The notes beneath the pieces are model-generated. The model worked only from the letters and a program-made list of their open reading frames with translations. It did no database searches and was not told the DNA's origin. Shown one piece after another: positions 62,845-64,000 of a stretch of DNA of 64,000 nt. Position 1 is the first letter of the stretch; the number at the start of each line of letters is the position of its first letter. The translations under genes and the position numbers were made by a program. The DNA is from Conchocele bisecta (Eukaryota > Mollusca > Bivalvia > Lucinida > Thyasiridae), in assembly GCA_029237695.1 (NCBI GenBank), contig CM055277.1:37854242-37918241 (forward strand). Direction: 5' to 3'.

Positions 62845-64000
62845 AAACCACAATAGACCACGTGATCCCACACTGTGTGGCAAAACCACAACAATCCCAC
62901 ACTGTGTGGCAAAACCACAACAATAGACCACGTGATCCCACACAGTGTGGCAAAATTACAACAATAGACCATGTGATCCCACACTGTGTGGCAAAACCAC
63001 AACAATAGACCACGTGATCCCACACAGTGTGGCAAAATTACAACAATAGACCACGTGATCCCACATTGTGTGGCAAAACCACAACAATAGACCACGTGAT
63101 CCCACACTGTGTGGCAAAACCACAACAATAGACCACGTGATCCCACACTGTGTGGCAAAACCACAACAATAGACCACTGATCACATTTGTGGCCACAACA
63201 ATGACACGCACTGATCCCAACACTGTGTGGCAAAACACACAATCCACACTGTGTGGCACACACACGTGATACCACACTGTGTGGCAAAACTACAACAATA
63301 GACACTGTGATCCCACACTGTGTGGCAAAATTACAACAATAGACCACGTATCCCACGGTGATCACAGTGTGTGGACAAAATTACAACAATAGAACACAGT
63401 GATACATAAAAACAACAATCCCACACTGTGTGGCAAAACCACAACAATAGACCACGTGATCCCACACTGTGTGGCAAAACCACAACAATCCCACACTGTG
63501 TGGCAAAACCACAACAATAGACCACGTGATCCCACACTGTGTGGCAAAACCACAACAATCCCACACTGTGTGGTAGGACAAAACCACAACATAGACCATG
63601 TGATCCCACACTGTGTGGCAAATCCACAACAATAGACCACTTGAATACCACCACTGTGTGGAAAACTACAAACAATAGCCCCCCGTGATACCCACATGTG
63701 TGGCAAAATTACCACAAAAAGACGTGGATCCCACACTGTGTGGCAAAAACCACAAAATTATCCCACACTGTATGGCAAAACCACAACAATAGACCATGTG
63801 ATCCCACACTGTGTGGCAAAACCACAACAATCCCACACTGTGATGGCAAAACCACAACAATAGACCATGTGATCCCACACTGTGTGGCAAAACCACAACA
63901 ATCCCACACTGTGTGGCAAAACACAAACAATAGACCACCCGGTTGATCACTGTGTGGCAAAACCACAACAATCCCCACTGTGTGGCCAAAACACCAGGTA
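62845..64000. repeat. About 41-bp minisatellite running off the window
   Basis: Units of ATCCCACACTGTGTGGCAAA, ACCACAACAATAGACCACGTG. A shorter variant lacks the AATAGACCACGTG part. CCACACTGTGTGG is nearly self-complementary, and CACGTG is an E-box. Quality decays at 63180-63420 and 63590-63740. The minus-strand frames of 70-175 codons (CGFATQCGITWSIVV-like) are artefacts. Confidence 0.92.

Noticed and set aside
62731..63989. Minus-strand frames of 70-175 codons rich in CGFATQCGITWSIVV
   Set aside because: Same artefact: a 41-bp minisatellite open in several frames.

Overview
This is a piece of an animal genome, most likely a bivalve mollusc. The class call is inference: it rests on intron-rich genes with animal-specific proteins, and on the repeat landscape (pearl-like elements with about 150-bp tandem cores next to GACGG or GTCC microsatellites, many foldback MITEs, AGGTCA-rich tandem units, and dispersed CTGATCAGGATC-type repeats). 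About nine tenths of the window is repetitive or intronic. There are no prokaryotic features.

Two protein-coding genes are supported, and both run off the window. On the + strand, positions 2239-11409 hold the last three visible exons of a single-pass membrane protein: a VWC domain exon, a transmembrane exon, and one 2.86-kb exon coding a serine-rich cytoplasmic tail of about 950 residues. Domain order and PPxY motifs point to a DGCR2/IDD-like protein; its N-terminal exons lie left of base 1. On the - strand, positions 62205 down to 35707 hold seven exons with fully compatible splice phases, coding the C-terminal 855 or so residues of a nuclear receptor corepressor (NCoR/SMRT family). They include a CoRNR box and the conserved family C-terminus; upstream exons lie right of base 64000. 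The two genes converge.

Layout: 1-1368, a 44-bp minisatellite; 1.7-2.2 kb, a foldback element with a nested TTAA element; 2.2-11.4 kb, the DGCR2-like gene, with a 500-N gap inside the VWC exon; 11.4-35.7 kb, an intergenic transposon graveyard (nested MITEs, two pearl-like elements, SINE-like copies, a 3.2-kb minisatellite, and a miniature LTR element whose LTRs contain a tRNA-Lys-like sequence); 35.7-62.2 kb, the corepressor gene, whose introns carry minisatellites and a roughly 9-kb higher-order array (49.3-58.7 kb); 62.8-64.0 kb, a 41-bp minisatellite.

The strongest candidate for something undescribed is the 359-bp LTR-PBS-PPT-LTR element at 31781-32139, with a tRNA-like pol III promoter inside its LTR. 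Other notable points are TTAA insertion hotspots inside foldback elements, perfect DR1 and DR0 nuclear-receptor half-site arrangements amplified in a tandem array, a likely false assembly gap, and a corepressor exon closely flanked by transposons on both sides. All identities come from reading the sequence; no database search was run.
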